Assembly (NCBI GenBank): GCA_030068145.1
Contig: JAPJBO010000215.1
Coordinates: 124,001-188,000, forward strand
Reading direction: 5' to 3'
From: Diplonema papillatum
Taxonomy: Eukaryota > Euglenozoa > Diplonemea > Diplonemida > Diplonemidae
Length of the DNA stretch: 64,000 nucleotides
Numbering within the stretch: position 1 is the first letter of the stretch; each line of letters starts with the position of its first letter. A program made the position numbers and the translations under genes. The notes beneath the pieces are model-generated. The model saw only the letters and a program-made list of their open reading frames with translations, searched no databases and was not told the origin of the DNA. Of this stretch, positions 41,430 through 54,300 are shown in pieces.

Positions 41430-42150
41430 GTATAAGTCGATCTTTGAGTGCGTGAGCCCCTCCATCACACTAGTTCCAGGCTACTTAGCCCAGGTCTCTG
41501 GGTCGCGTCCCCCTCCTTCTCTTGGTCGCCTGGTCTTGCGTCTTGTTGGTCCGTCCGGGCTGGTCGCTTCGCGCTTCCCCTTCGTCTTGCATCACCTCGT
41601 CTCTACTCCCTGCCTCACGGGCTTCTTCGGTTTGTGCCACCTGCGACGCGGGCCGCTTTGCTCACGCACTCGAAGTTCGACTTCTACGCACAAGCTACGC
41701 GGGCGGCACGGAGTGCCAAGCAACGTAAGAAGGAAGACGAGGAGATCCGGACAGCACAGCAGGACGCCCGAGCTGAGGCGGCCGACGGACCACAGAGGCG
41801 AAAGGCAGAACAGGAAAGGCAGGCGCGGTCGGTACGAGAAGCGGCAATCGCGGATAAGGCAACGAGTACAGAGCAGCCGTCGCGCAGAAAAGCAGTAAAG
41901 CGACCCGCGTCGCAGGTGGCACAAAACGTAGGAGCCCGTGCGGCAGGGAGTGGAGACGAGGTGATGCAAGACGAAGGGGAAGCGCGAAGCCCCCAGCCCG
42001 GACGGACCAACAAGACGCAGGACCAGGCGACCAAAAGAAGGAGGGGGACGCGACCCAGAGACCCGGGCTAAGTAGCTTGGAACTAGTGTGATGGACCTTT
42101 CTTCGGAGGGGCTCACGCACTCAAAGATCGACTTATACGCACAAGCTACG
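41430..42150. repeat. Large imperfect palindrome, dispersed repeat F4
   Basis: The left arm (41430-41660) and right arm (41895-42150) are inverse copies of about 230 bp, closing on TATAAGTCGATCTTTGAGTG at the outer left and its complement at the outer right. The right half and the loop contain a plus-strand frame for a highly charged peptide (EAADGPQRRKAEQERQARS, 41690-42071) with no recognised domain. A related, non-palindromic copy lies inverted at 51785-52350, with the frame on its minus strand. Confidence 0.8.
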
Positions 42151-42279
42151 CGGGAACCCAGACAGTGTAAAGAGCATACACCCTGTCGCCACTTCCCGGG
42201 GAAGGCTGAGGCCCCCGTGTCAGCAAGATATCCGACCTGCAACCCTTTTTCGGGCAAACGTTTCCCCCGGGCAAGGAAT

Positions 42280-43300
42280 AATAATCGGGGGTCTGAACAA
42301 CGGGAAGTTAACAACAACTTCGAGACGAGGTGAAGAGCACATCGTGTCTGATCAGCTAAGTGTCTTGGTACGCCGACGATCCATGACATCCTTGATCACG
42401 CCTGTTTCCCACACGCGCTCGCGTCAGTTCTGAACCTTGTCTCCCCTGGATCTTCGTCTCATTCCTGCACGCGCTCGCGTCAGTTCTGAACATTGTCTCC
42501 CCATCGGGGGTCTGAACAACGGGAAGTTAACAACAACTTCGAGACGAGGTGAAGAGCACATCGTGTCTGATCAGCTAAGTGTCTCGGTACGCCGACGATC
42601 CATGACATCCTTGATCACGCCTGTTTCCCACACGCGCTCGCGTCAGTTCTGAACCTTGTCTCCCCTGGATCTTCGTCTCATTCCTGCACGCGCTCGCGTC
42701 AGTTCTGAACATTGTCTCCCCATCGGGGGTCTGAACAACGGGAAGTTAACAACAACTTCGAGACGAGGTGAAGAGCACATCGTGTCTGATCAGCTAAGTG
42801 TCTCGGTACGCCGACGATCCATGACATCCTTGATCACGCCTGTTTCCCACACGCGCTCGCGTCAGTTCTGAACCTTGTCTCCCCTGGATCTTCGTCTCAT
42901 TCCTGCACGCGCTCGCGTCAGTTCTGAACCTTGTCTCCCCTGGATCTTCGTCTCATTCCTGCACGCGCTCGCGTCAGTTCTGAACCTTGTCTCCCCATCG
43001 GGGGTCTGAACAACGGGAAGTTAACAACAACTTCGAGACGAGGTGAAGAGCACATCGTGTCTGATCAGCTAAGTGTCTCGACGTCAGTTCTGAACATTGT
43101 CTCCCCATCGGGGGTCTGAACAACGGGAAGTTAACAACAACTTCGAGACGAGGTGAAGAGCACATCGTGTCTGATCAGCTAAGTGTCTCGGTACGCCGAC
43201 GATCCATGACATCCTTGATCACGCCTGTTTCCCACACGCGCTCGCGTCAGTTCTGCACCTTGTCTCCCCTGGATCTTCGTCTCATTCCTGCGTTCACGGC
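42280..43300 (+). repeat. 219-bp tandem repeat
   Basis: Four to five copies, the first three almost identical (period 219 bp at 42285, 42504, 42723), then shortened copies near 43000-43250. The unit holds GGGGGTCTGAACAACGGGAA and CACACGCGCTCGCGTCAGTT; a shorter internal repeat of the latter word suggests a compound origin. No plausible coding function. Confidence 0.93.
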
Positions 43301-43615
43301 TGTTGCATACCTGCCTCGCGCCACACGAAGACACAAATCTCGCGTTTCGATGCGAGGGAGTTGAGCTGGTGCAAATGGGACCTTTCACGGGTACCGTTAA
43401 GTCGCTATAGGGAGTGTCGTTTGGCGAGTTCGAGAGAGCCTTCCGGCCATCTGGAAGACAACGGGAAATCTTCCGAACTTGCGTCGTGATAAGAATCGAT
43501 GAAGGCGACGTTATTCTCCGATCAAAGGTGTCGGGTGTGGGTACCACCCGCGAATCCAGTGAGTGTAAGACTCCGCAGGTAGGGTATGAAATCTTGAGGG
43601 GGCTAGTCCTCTTGA
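43300..43615. other. Unassigned stretch
   Basis: A plus-strand frame from about 43414 (FGEFERAFRPSGRQREIFRT) looks protein-like for about 50 codons, then meets GTGAGTGTAA near 43559. This could be an isolated exon, but I find no acceptor or partner. Confidence 0.25.
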
Positions 43616-43619
43616 ATCT

Positions 43620-44170
43620 TTTTCACCGCGGTGCCACGGGCCTACGGGTCAAGTGGCTACCGATTTCCCAAACTAAAGCATCAAGGCTTGGCGCACCTTG
43701 GGGCTTGGCGCTCGCGCTGAACACAAGCTCGTCGAGACGGTCAGCCGCAGGGCAGAGCGGACGGGGTTGTGGCACTGTGCTGCCTCCGACTGAAGGTTTG
43801 CAAGCTGTGGTTGACTGTCACGTTCCTGGACCAGGAGCGGCCTTTTTTTTTTTTCCTTTTCTTCTTCTTTTACATAAGCGCCAGCTTGAAAGGAAATGCT
43901 CGACGATGCTGCCCGACAAAGAACAGAAGGGATCCCAAGTGCTGTATCTACCGAACCACGTGTTGAACGGACGTGAGGTCATGCGGGTCTACCCCTACAC
44001 GACAAATCACACAAACACAACAGGTCAAAAGTCCTGAGTGAGAAAACAACACACGGTGGTGTAAGCGAAGAACAAATCAGATTGTGTTTGTATTGTATTT
44101 GCCCCTTACCTCTATATTTCCCCCCTTCCATTCGGAGTCGAAGCAGCTACGTCGAGTATTTTTTTCTTCT
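43620..44170 (+). repeat. Dispersed repeats F7 and F2
   Basis: 43620-43840 (GTCAAGTGGCTACCGATTTC, then GTTCCTGGACCAGGAGCGGC) is the inverse of 57770-58005. 43880-44165 is an F2 copy inverse to 34140-34420. The same F7-then-F2 junction appears at 52560-52920, so the two segments may be one element. Confidence 0.82.
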
Positions 44171-44899
44171 TCACCGCGTTGTTGTGTGCACCTCGTTCTT
44201 CGTCTCGGGTTTTGCTCGTGAACGCAGACCACGCTTCTACGGGAGCGGGGGAAGGCCAGTCGACTCGCAGTCCTCGACAGCTAGAGAACAGTGGAGGGTC
44301 CCTCGCCAGCGATTCCCCTGCAGGATTTGCACACTTTGAAGAATGAAGAAGAAGGGAAACGCATGGGGAACTCGCTTTATTTTTGTTACTATTTTCTTTT
44401 TCCCCCCTCTGTCTCTACCGAAGTGTACACGTGTACGTGTGTCTATAACTGCATTCTAACAAACCAAAACGGAGAGAGGGAACGGAATTGGAACTCCCGA
44501 CGAGCGTGAGAACCGCGTCGCGGTAGGAAAACAACCCTTGAAGGGCGCGTGAAATGCACGCTCTGCTGCTGGGAGCGGCACCGACTATGCCGTCTATAGA
44601 CGGCTGCGCCAACACAAGGATGTGCCGCAGCTAGTGTGGGGGTGCTCCGCTACTATGGAAGCTATCATTTGGTGAGGTGATGAGTTCTTGCGTCTCGAAA
44701 CGCACATGTGCTCGATGCCATTGTCAACCATGACAGTCTACCAACGGACGTGGCTTGTGATGCGTGAAGCTTTGACGAGTTAACCTATCGACGAGTCTTG
44801 GCCGTTGCAAACGAGAGTCGTGTCGAGCAGATGGCTGTCGCAGACACCACCCGTGATGTAACTCACTTCGCATTGTCTTGCACTGTGCGTTGCGGGGAG

Positions 44900-45365
44900 T
44901 TGTTATGTTTGAAACTCGCCTTTGACAAGCCATCAACCATGCCGTGTAACTCACTTCGGATTGTCTTTCACTACGGAGCTTTTATGCTTGAAGCTCGCCT
45001 TTTACAACGCCATCAACCATGCCGTCTACCAGACTGCTCGGCTCAGTCGCACTGCTTCTGAGCACAGAGTGCATGATGACGCTGTCGACGAACTCTTGCT
45101 GCCGGTGGACTTGATGAAGCCGGTGCTGAAGTATACCCGTGGTGTAACCCACTTCGGATTGTCTTTCACTGCACGGAGTTTTTATGCTTGAAACTCGCCT
45201 TTTACAACGCCATCAACCATGCCGTCTACCAGACCGCTCAGCTCAGTCGCACTGCTTCTGTGACGCCGTCGACGAACTCTTGCTGCCGGTGGACTTGATG
45301 AAGCGGGTGCTGAAGTATACCCGTGGTGTAACCCACTTCGGATCGTCTTTCACTGCACGGAGTTT
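44900..45365 (-). repeat. Tandem truncated copies of the last exon of the Gln-rich protein gene
   Basis: Three copies with a period near 190 bp (ending at about 44907, 44987 and 45184) of the sequence that codes the C terminus LSGLVDGMVDGVVKGEFQA. The intact exon follows at 45366. Copies diverge by small deletions; one has lost the central part. Confidence 0.85.
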
Positions 45366-48300
45366 TTATGCTTGAAACTCGCCTTTTACAACGCCATCAA
45401 CCATGCCGTCTACCAGACCGCTCAGCTCAGTCGCACTGCTTCTGAGCACAGAGTGCATGATGGACTCCACGACGCCGTCGACGAACGCTTGCTGTCGGTC
45501 ATTCGAATTGTTGGCCATCTTCCACACGTGGAAGTCGCTGTGGTACTGCTGCACCCGCGACAGCATCGAGGTCGCGTCCGCCGCCTCTTCCCGGGCTGCC
45601 GCCGCTGCGCGCGTGAATATGGCTTCTCCTTCGTCACTGTCACCGTCGCCCTCCATAGTTCTCTGTCGGGTGAGGGTTAGTGTCAGCAAAGTGTATGAGA
45701 CGACGATGGGTCCATCCATGGTGTTCTCTGTCGGGTGGGGGTTCGTGTCTGCAAAGTATACAAGACAACGATGGGTCCATCCATGTTGTTCTCTTTCGGG
45801 TGGGGGTTCGTGTCTGCAAAGTATGTAAGACAACGATGGGTCCATCCATGTTGTTCTGGGGTTCGTGTCTGCAAAGTATATAAGACAACGATGGGTCCAT
45901 CCATGTCGTTCTCTGTCGGGTGAGGGTTCGTGTCTGCAAAGTATAAAAGACAACGATGGGTCCATCCATGTCGTTCTCTGTCGGGTGGGGGTTCGTGTCT
46001 GCAAAGTATGTAAGACAACGATGGGTCCATCCATGTTGTTCTGGGGTTCGTGTCTGCAAAGTATAAAAGACAACGATGGGTCCATCCATGTCGTTCTCTG
46101 TCGGGTGGGGGTTCGTGTCTGCAAAGTATACAAGACAACGATGGGTCCATCCATGTTGTTCTCTTTCGGGTGGGGGTTCGTGTCTGCAAAGTATGTAAGA
46201 CAACGATGGGTCCATCCATGTTGTTCTGGGGTTCGTGTCTGCAAAGTATATAAGACAACGATGGGTCCATCCATGTCGTTCTCTGTCGGGTGGGGGTTCG
46301 TGTCTGCAAAGTATGTAAGACAACGATGGGTCCATCCATGTTGTTCTGGGGTTCGTGTCTGCAAAGTATAAAAGACAACGATGGGTCCATCCATGTCGTT
46401 CTCTGTCGGGTGGGGGTTCGTGTCTGCAAAGTATACAAGACAACGATGGGTCCATCCATGTTGTTCTCTGTCGGGTGGGGGTTCGTGTCTGCAAAGTATG
46501 TAAGACAACGATGGGTCCATCCATGTTGTTCTGGGGTTCGTGTCTGCAAAGTATATAAGACAACGATGGGTCCATCCATGTCGTTCTCTGTCGGGTGAGG
46601 GTTCGTGTCTGCAAAGTATATAAGACAACGATGGGTCCATCCATGTCGTTCTCTGTCGGGTGGGGGTTCGTGTCTGCAAAGTATGTAAGACAACGATGGG
46701 TCCATCCATGTTGTTCTGGGGTTCGTGTCTGCAAAGTATAAAAGACAACGATGGGTCCATCCATGTCGTTCTCTGTCGGGTGGGGGTTCGTGTCTGCAAA
46801 GTATACAAGACAACGATGGGTCCATCCATGTTGTTCTCTGTCGGGTGGGGGTTCGTGTCTGCAAAGTATGTAAGACAACGATGGGTCCATCCATGTTGTT
46901 CTGGGGTTCGTGTCTGCAAAGTATATAAGACAACGATGGGTCCATCCATGTCGTTCTCTGTCGGGTGAGGGTTCGTGTCTGCAAAGTATAAAAGACAACG
47001 ATGGGTCCATCCATGTCGTTCTCTGTCGGGTGGGGGTTCGTGTCTGCAAAGTATGTAAGACAACGATGGGTCCATCCATGTTGTTCTGGGGTTCGTGTCT
47101 GCAAAGTATATAAGACAACGATGGGTCCATCCATGTCGTTCTCTGTCGGGTGAGGGTTCGTGTCTGCAAAGTATAAAAGACAACGATGGGTCCATCCATG
47201 TCGTTCTCTGTCGGGTGGGGGTTCGTGTCTGCAAAGTATGTAAGACAACGATGGGTCCATCCATGTTGTTCTGGGGTTCGTGTCTGCAAAGTATATAAGA
47301 CAACGATGGGTCCATCCATGTCGTTCTCTGTCGGGTGAGGGTTCGTGTCTGCAAAGTATAAAAGACAACGATGGGTCCATCCATGTCGTTCTCTGTCGGG
47401 TGGGGGTTCGTGTCTGCAAAGTATGTAAGACAACGATGGGTCCATCCATGTTGTTCTGGGGTTCGTGTCTGCAAAGTATAAAAGACAACGATGGGTCCAT
47501 CCATGTCGTTCTCTGTCGGGTGGGGGTTCGTGTCTGCAAAGTATACAAGACAACGATGGGTCCATCCATGTTGTTCTCTGTCGGGTGGGGGTTCGTGTCT
47601 GCAAAGTATGTAAGACAACGATGGGTCCATCCATGTTGTTCTGGGGTTCGTGTCTGCAAAGTATATAAGACAACGATGGGTCCATCCATGTCGTTCTCTG
47701 TCGGGTGAGGGTTCGTGTCTGCAAAGTATAAAAGACAACGATGGGTCCATCCATGTCGTTCTCTGTCGGGTGGGGGTTCGTGTCTGCAAAGTATACAAGA
47801 CAACGATGGGTCCATCCATGTTGTTCTCTTTCGGGTGGGGGTTCGTGTCTGCAAAGTATGTAAGACAACGATGGGTCCATCCATGTTGTTCTGGGGTTCG
47901 TGTCTGCAAAGTATATAAGACAACGATGGGTCCATCCATGTCGTTCTCTGTCGGGTGAGGGTTCGTGTCTGCAAAGTATAAAAGACAACGATGGGTCCAT
48001 CCATGTCGTTCTCTGTCGGGTGGGGGTTCGTGTCTGCAAAGTATGTAAGACAACGATGGGTCCATCCATGTTGTTCTGGGGTTCGTGTCTGCAAAGTATA
48101 AAAGACAACGATGGGTCCATCCATGTCGTTCTCTGTCGGGTGGGGGTTCGTGTCTGCAAAGTATACAAGACAACGATGGGTCCATCCATGTTGTTCTCTG
48201 TCGGGTGGGGGTTCGTGTCTGCAAAGTATGTAAGACAACGATGGGTCCATCCATGTTGTTCTGGGGTTCGTGTCTGCAAAGTATATAAGACAACGATGGG

Positions 48301-51300
48301 TCCATCCATGTCGTTCTCTGTCGGGTGAGGGTTCGTGTCTGCAAAGTATAAAAGACAACGATGGGTCCATCCATGTCGTTCTCTGTCGGGTGGGGGTTCG
48401 TGTCTGCAAAGTATGTAAGACAACGATGGGTCCATCCATGTTGTTCTGGGGTTCGTGTCTGCAAAGTATAAAAGACAACGATGGGTCCATCCATGTCGTT
48501 CTCTGTCGGGTGGGGGTTCGTGTCTGCAAAGTATACAAGACAACGATGGGTCCATCCATGTTGTTCTCTGTCGGGTGGGGGTTCGTGTCTGCAAAGTATG
48601 TAAGACAACGATGGGTCCATCCATGTTGTTCTGGGGTTCGTGTCTGCAAAGTATAAAAGACAACGATGGGTCCATCCATGTCGTTCTCTGTCGGGTGAGG
48701 GTTCGTGTCTGCAAAGTATAAAAGACAACGATGGGTCCATCCATGTCGTTCTCTGTCGGGTGGGGGTTCGTGTCTGCAAAGTATGTAAGACAACGATGGG
48801 TCCATCCATGTTGTTCTGGGGTTCGTGTCTGCAAAGTATAAAAGACAACGATGGGTCCATCCATGTCGTTCTCTGTCGGGTGGGGGTTCGTGTCTGCAAA
48901 GTATACAAGACAACGATGGGTCCATCCATGTTGTTCTCTGTCGGGTGGGGGTTCGTGTCTGCAAAGTATGTAAGACAACGATGGGTCCATCCATGTTGTT
49001 CTGGGGTTCGTGTCTGCAAAGTATATAAGACAACGATGGGTCCATCCATGTCGTTCTCTGTCGGGTGAGGGTTCGTGTCTGCAAAGTATAAAAGACAACG
49101 ATGGGTCCATCCATGTCGTTCTCTGTCGGGTGGGGGTTCGTGTCTGCAAAGTATGTAAGACAACGATGGGTCCATCCATGTTGTTCTGGGGTTCGTGTCT
49201 GCAAAGTATAAAAGACAACGATGGGTCCATCCATGTCGTTCTCTGTCGGGTGAGGGTTCGTGTCTGCAAAGTATAAAAGACAACGATGGGTCCATCCATG
49301 TCGTTCTCTGTCGGGTGGGGGTTCGTGTCTGCAAAGTATGTAAGACAACGATGGGTCCATCCATGTTGTTCTGGGGTTCGTGTCTGCAAAGTATAAAAGA
49401 CAACGATGGGTCCATCCCTGTCGTTCTCTGTCGGGTGAGGGTTCGTGTCTGCAAAGTATAAAAGACAACGATGGGTCCATCCATGTCGTTCTCTGTCGGG
49501 TGAGGGTTCGTGTCTGCAAAGTATAAAAGACAACGATGGGTCCATCCATGTTGTTTTCTGTCGGGTGGGGGTTCGCGCTATGGGTCCACCCATGTTGTTT
49601 TCTGTCGGTGGGTCGTTGTTATTAGTGCTGGTTTTGAGGGATAAGGAAAATGTAAGAAATCTTTTTGCGGTGGCCTCCGCTGGTCTGGTAGTTTGTGCTA
49701 CCTCCGTTCTTTTACACTCGTTCTCTTCTCTACTCACTACTGTACGTACTCTTTCACTCTTTTACTCTCTTTGGCTAGCCAAAAAGACTCCTGCGGCCGA
49801 CACCACGAACACATTCGCAATGAGTGTGGCCCTGAGCCCCGCGCGTGCATACATGTTGAGCAGGGGTTTCTGTCGGTGGGGGGGGGATAAGACAACTGTT
49901 CTTTGTCGGGTGGAGGTTCGTGTCTGCACAGGTGTACGAGACAACGATGGGTCCATCCATGTTGTTCTCTGTCGGGTGGGGGTTCGTGTCTGCACAGGTG
50001 TACGAGACAACGAATATGGTAGGATGCCAAAAGGGGACGGGGAGGGTTTGGCGAGCGCTGGCGCCCGCCGCTGAAACCAGATTCGACTGTGTTTCGTTGA
50101 ACGCTTACGCCCGCCACTGAACCCAGATTCACCTGTGTTTCGTGTGAGTTACAGCACATTTACCTCCTTTGATCTTTTGCAGCTGGCAGCCTCCTCAAGT
50201 ATTTCCTACAAAGCAGGTGCTTATACAAAAACCGTACACCGCGAGAGTAGGAGAAAGTAGAAAGGGAAACTAGAGTTTTCGTTGACCGCACTGCCCTGAG
50301 ACCCAATCCTGGACGTGGTTTCAGGGGGCAAATTTGGCAAATGATCATGATCAGAAGGTCCTCCTCAGGGCGGTTCAGTTTCACACCTCACACATTGCAT
50401 GTGGCTAAAAAAAAAAAAAAAAAAAAAAAGGTACCATGGGCGGCGCGATGAAAATCGCGGGCATCGTCACGTCGGGAGGTTGCGGGGCCTGCCTCGGTTT
50501 CGGCGGCGTGAGCTGCGGCTGCAGGTCGCGACGGCTCGCCCCGACGCGGTCCTGCAGCGTCGCCGGAGGCTTGCTTGCCGGCGCCGGCGCCTGCTTCTGC
50601 GCAGCCGCGGTGGCGGGAGAGCGGCGGGTGCCTTCGCCGTGCGGCGGGGCGGCACCAGCGTGCATCAGCCGTTGCAAATCACGGCTCGCGTGAACCCATA
50701 TGTCGCCTGCTTCTTCGTCCATCTCTCTCACGCGCTGTATATGTGCATTTGTTAACCGAGTTCGCTTGATAACAGAGTCTCAGAGTTACATTGGTCAAAT
50801 GGGAAATTTTAAAGCACAGTGATATGGTTGGGGATAGGGTTATTGGCTTGGTGCACACTTTCACTCTTGTCATCATTGGCTGACTCAAGTGCGGGGCACA
50901 AATAATCAATCAGGGGAGGTTGACTTGGCCCGACGCGGTCCTGCAGCGTTGCCGGAGGCTTGTCTGCCGGCTGCTTTTGCTCAGCCGCGGTGGCGGGAGA
51001 ACGGCGGGTGCCTTCGCCGTGCGGCGGGGCGGCACCTGCGTGCATCAGCCGTTGCAAATCACGGCTCGCGTGAACCCATACGTCGCCTGCTTCTTCGTCC
51101 ATCTCTCTCACGCGCTGTATATGTGCATTTGTTAACCGAGTTCACTTGATAACAGAGTCTCAGAGTTACACCGGTCAAATGGGAAATTTTAAAGCACAGT
51201 GATATGGTTGGGGATAGGGTTATTGGCTTGGTGCACACTTTCACTCTTGTCATCATTGGCTGACTCAAGTGCGGGGCACAAATAATCAATCAGGGGAGGT

Positions 51301-54300
51301 TGACTTGGCCCGACGCGGTCCTGCAGCGTTGCCGGAGGCTTGCTTGCCGGCGCCGGCGGCTGCTTTTGCTCAGCCGGGGTGGCGGGAGAGCGGCGGGTGC
51401 CTTCGCCGTGCGGCGGGGCGGCACCAGCGTGCATCAGCCGTTGCAAATCACGGCTCGCGTGAACCCATACGTCGCCTCGCCTGCTTCTTCGCCCATCTCT
51501 CTCACGCGCTGTATGTGTGCATTTGTTAACCGAGTTCGCTTGATAACAGAGTCTCAGACTTACATCGGTCAAATGGGAAACTGTACACCGCGAGAGTAGG
51601 AGAAAGTAGAAAGGGAAACTAGAGTTTTCGTTGACCGCACTACCCTGAGCCCAAATCCCGGACGTGGTTGCAGGTGGCAAATTGGCAGATGATCATGATC
51701 AGAAGGTCCTACTTGGGCGGTTCAGTTTCCTCACACATTGCATGTGGCTAAAGCACAGTAGTATGGTTGGGAGATAGGGTTATTTCCCGCGTAGTTCCCG
51801 CGTAGCTTGTGCGTATAAGTCGATCTTTGAGTGCGTGAGCCCCTCCGAAAGAAAGGTCCATCACACTAGTTCCAGGCTACTTAGCCCGGGTCTCTGGGTC
51901 GCGTCCCCCTCCTTCTCTTGGTCGCCTGGTCTTGCGCCTTGCTGGTCCGTCCGGGCTGGTCGCTTCCCCTTCGTCTTGCATCACCTCGTCTCCACTCCCT
52001 GCCGCACGGGCTTCTACGTTTTGTGCCACCTGCGACGCGGGTCGCTTTACTGCTTTTCTGCGCGACGGCTGCTCTGTACTCGTTGCCTTATCCGCGATTG
52101 CCGCTTCTCGTACCGACCGCGCCTGCCTTTCCTGTTCTGCCTTTCGCCTCTGTGATCCGTCGGCCGCCTCGGCCGGTGCTGTGCTCTCTGAATCTCCTCG
52201 TCTTCGTTCTTTCGTTGCTCGGCACTCCGTGCTGCCCGCGCCGCTTGCGGCGCGGGCCTCTTCAGAGCCGGTCATCCTCGTGTGCGCTGCTCCGCCTTCG
52301 TATCCTGTTCGCACCCTCTGCCTCCGGCGCGCCTCGTGACACATTCTTGCCCTGGGTGGTGTTCCTCTTTTCGAGCTCCTCTCTCCTCGGACACCACTGG
52401 CCTAGCGAGTCGCAGTCACCATCAGGGCGAGTGCCCTGAGTTTTTAACTGATTGCTCAGACACGGTTGTAGGGGCCTTCTCCCCGTGACGGATTCGCCTG
52501 TGCTCTAGAAGCACGGGTGGTCCTGGCTGTGACGAGCTACGAACAGCCGCCTGACGGGTCAAGTGGCTACCGACTTCCCAAACTAAAGCATCGATTGGGG
52601 CTCCCGCCTCCTGTTCCGCTAAGGTGAACCACTTCTGGACCCGTCGCCCCCTTTCCTCGTCCGAGGGGTACCACTTTTTGAAATCGATTTTTTTACATAA
52701 GCGCCAGCTTGAAAGGAAATGCTCGACGATGCTGCCCGACAAAGAACAGAAGGGATCCAAAGTGCTGTAACTACCGAACCACGTGTTGAACGGACGTGAG
52801 GTCATGCGGGTCTACCCCTACACGACAAATCACACAAACACAACAGGTCAAAAGTCCTGAGTGAGAAAACAACACACGGTGGTGTAAGCGAAGAACAAAG
52901 CGAAGCAGCTACGTCGAGTATTTCCTCGCGAAGTCTCTCCCTGTCTTCCCTGCGCTTTGCTTGTACCTTTCCGTGTTCTGCCTTCGAGGGATAGGGGTCC
53001 GGGGAGGTAGGGTCCGCCCGAGAATCAAGGGAGACAAGCTTTGAGATTTCGTCGCGAGGTGACCCCTCGCCCGCTAAAATGCCCCCTCTCAGGCCCTCAC
53101 CCCCTCGCCCGGTAAAATGCCCCCTCTCAGGCCCCCACCCCCTCGCCCGCTAAAATGCCCCCTCTCAGGCCCCCACCCCCTCGCCCGGTAAAATGCCCCC
53201 TCTCAGGCCCTCACCCCCTCGCCCGGTAAAATGCCCCCTCTCAGGCCCTCACCCCCTCGCCCGGTAAAATGCCCCCTCTCAGGCCCTCACCCCCTCGCCC
53301 GGTAAAATGCCCCCTCTCAGGCCCCCACCCCCTCGCCCGCTAAAATGCCCCTCTCAGGCCCTCACCCCCTCGCCCGGTAAAATGCCCCCTCTCAGGCCCT
53401 CACCCCCTCGCCCGGTAAAATGCCCCCTCTCAGGCCCTCACCCCCTCGCCCGGTAAAATGCCCCCTCTCAGGCCCTCACCCCCTCCCCCGGTAAAATGCC
53501 CCCTCTCAGGCCCCCACCCCCTCGCCCGCTAAAATGCCCCCTCTCAGGCCCCCACCCCCTCGCCCGCTAAAATGCCCCTCTCAGGCCCTCACCCCCTCGC
53601 CCGGTAAAATGCCCCCTCTCAGGCCCTCACCCCCTCGCCCGGTAAAATGCCCCCTCTCAGGCCCTCACCCCCTCGCCCGGTAAAATGCCCCCTCTCAGGC
53701 CCCCACCCCCTCGCCCGCTAAAATGCCCCCTCTCAGGCCCCCACCCCCTCGCCCGCTAAAATGCCCCTCTCAGGCCCTCACCCCCTCGCCCGGTAAAATG
53801 CCCCCTCTCAGGCCCTCACCCCCTCGCCCGGTAAAATGCCCCCTCTCAGGCCCTCACCCCCTCGCCCGCTAAAATGCCCCCTCTCAGGCCCTCACCCCCT
53901 CGCCCGGTAAAATGCCCCCTCTCAGGCCCTCACCCCCTCGCCCGGTAAAATGCCCCCTCTCAGGCCCTCACCCCCTCGCCCGCTAAAATGCCCCCTCTCA
54001 GGCCCCCACCCCCTCGCCCGCTAAAATGCCCCCTCTCAGGCCCCCACCCCCTCGCCCGCTAAAATGCCCCTCTCAGGCCCTCACCCCCGCGCCCGGTAAA
54101 ATGCCCCCTCTCAGGCCCTCACCCCCTCGCCCGGTAAAATGCCCCCTCTCAGGCCCTCACCCCCTCGCCCGGTAAAATGCCCCCTCTCAGGCCCTCACCC
54201 CCTCGCCCGGTAAAATGCCCCCTCTCAGGCCCCCACCCCCTCGCCCGCTAAAATGCCCCCTCTCAGGCCCCCACCCCCTCGCCCGCTAAAATGCCCCCTC

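Noticed and set aside
45640-49737. Three overlapping minus-strand open frames of about 1300-1370 codons
   Set aside because: They are the three frames of a stop-free 65/55-bp minisatellite. Only the final 99 codons (45662-45366) look like normal protein.
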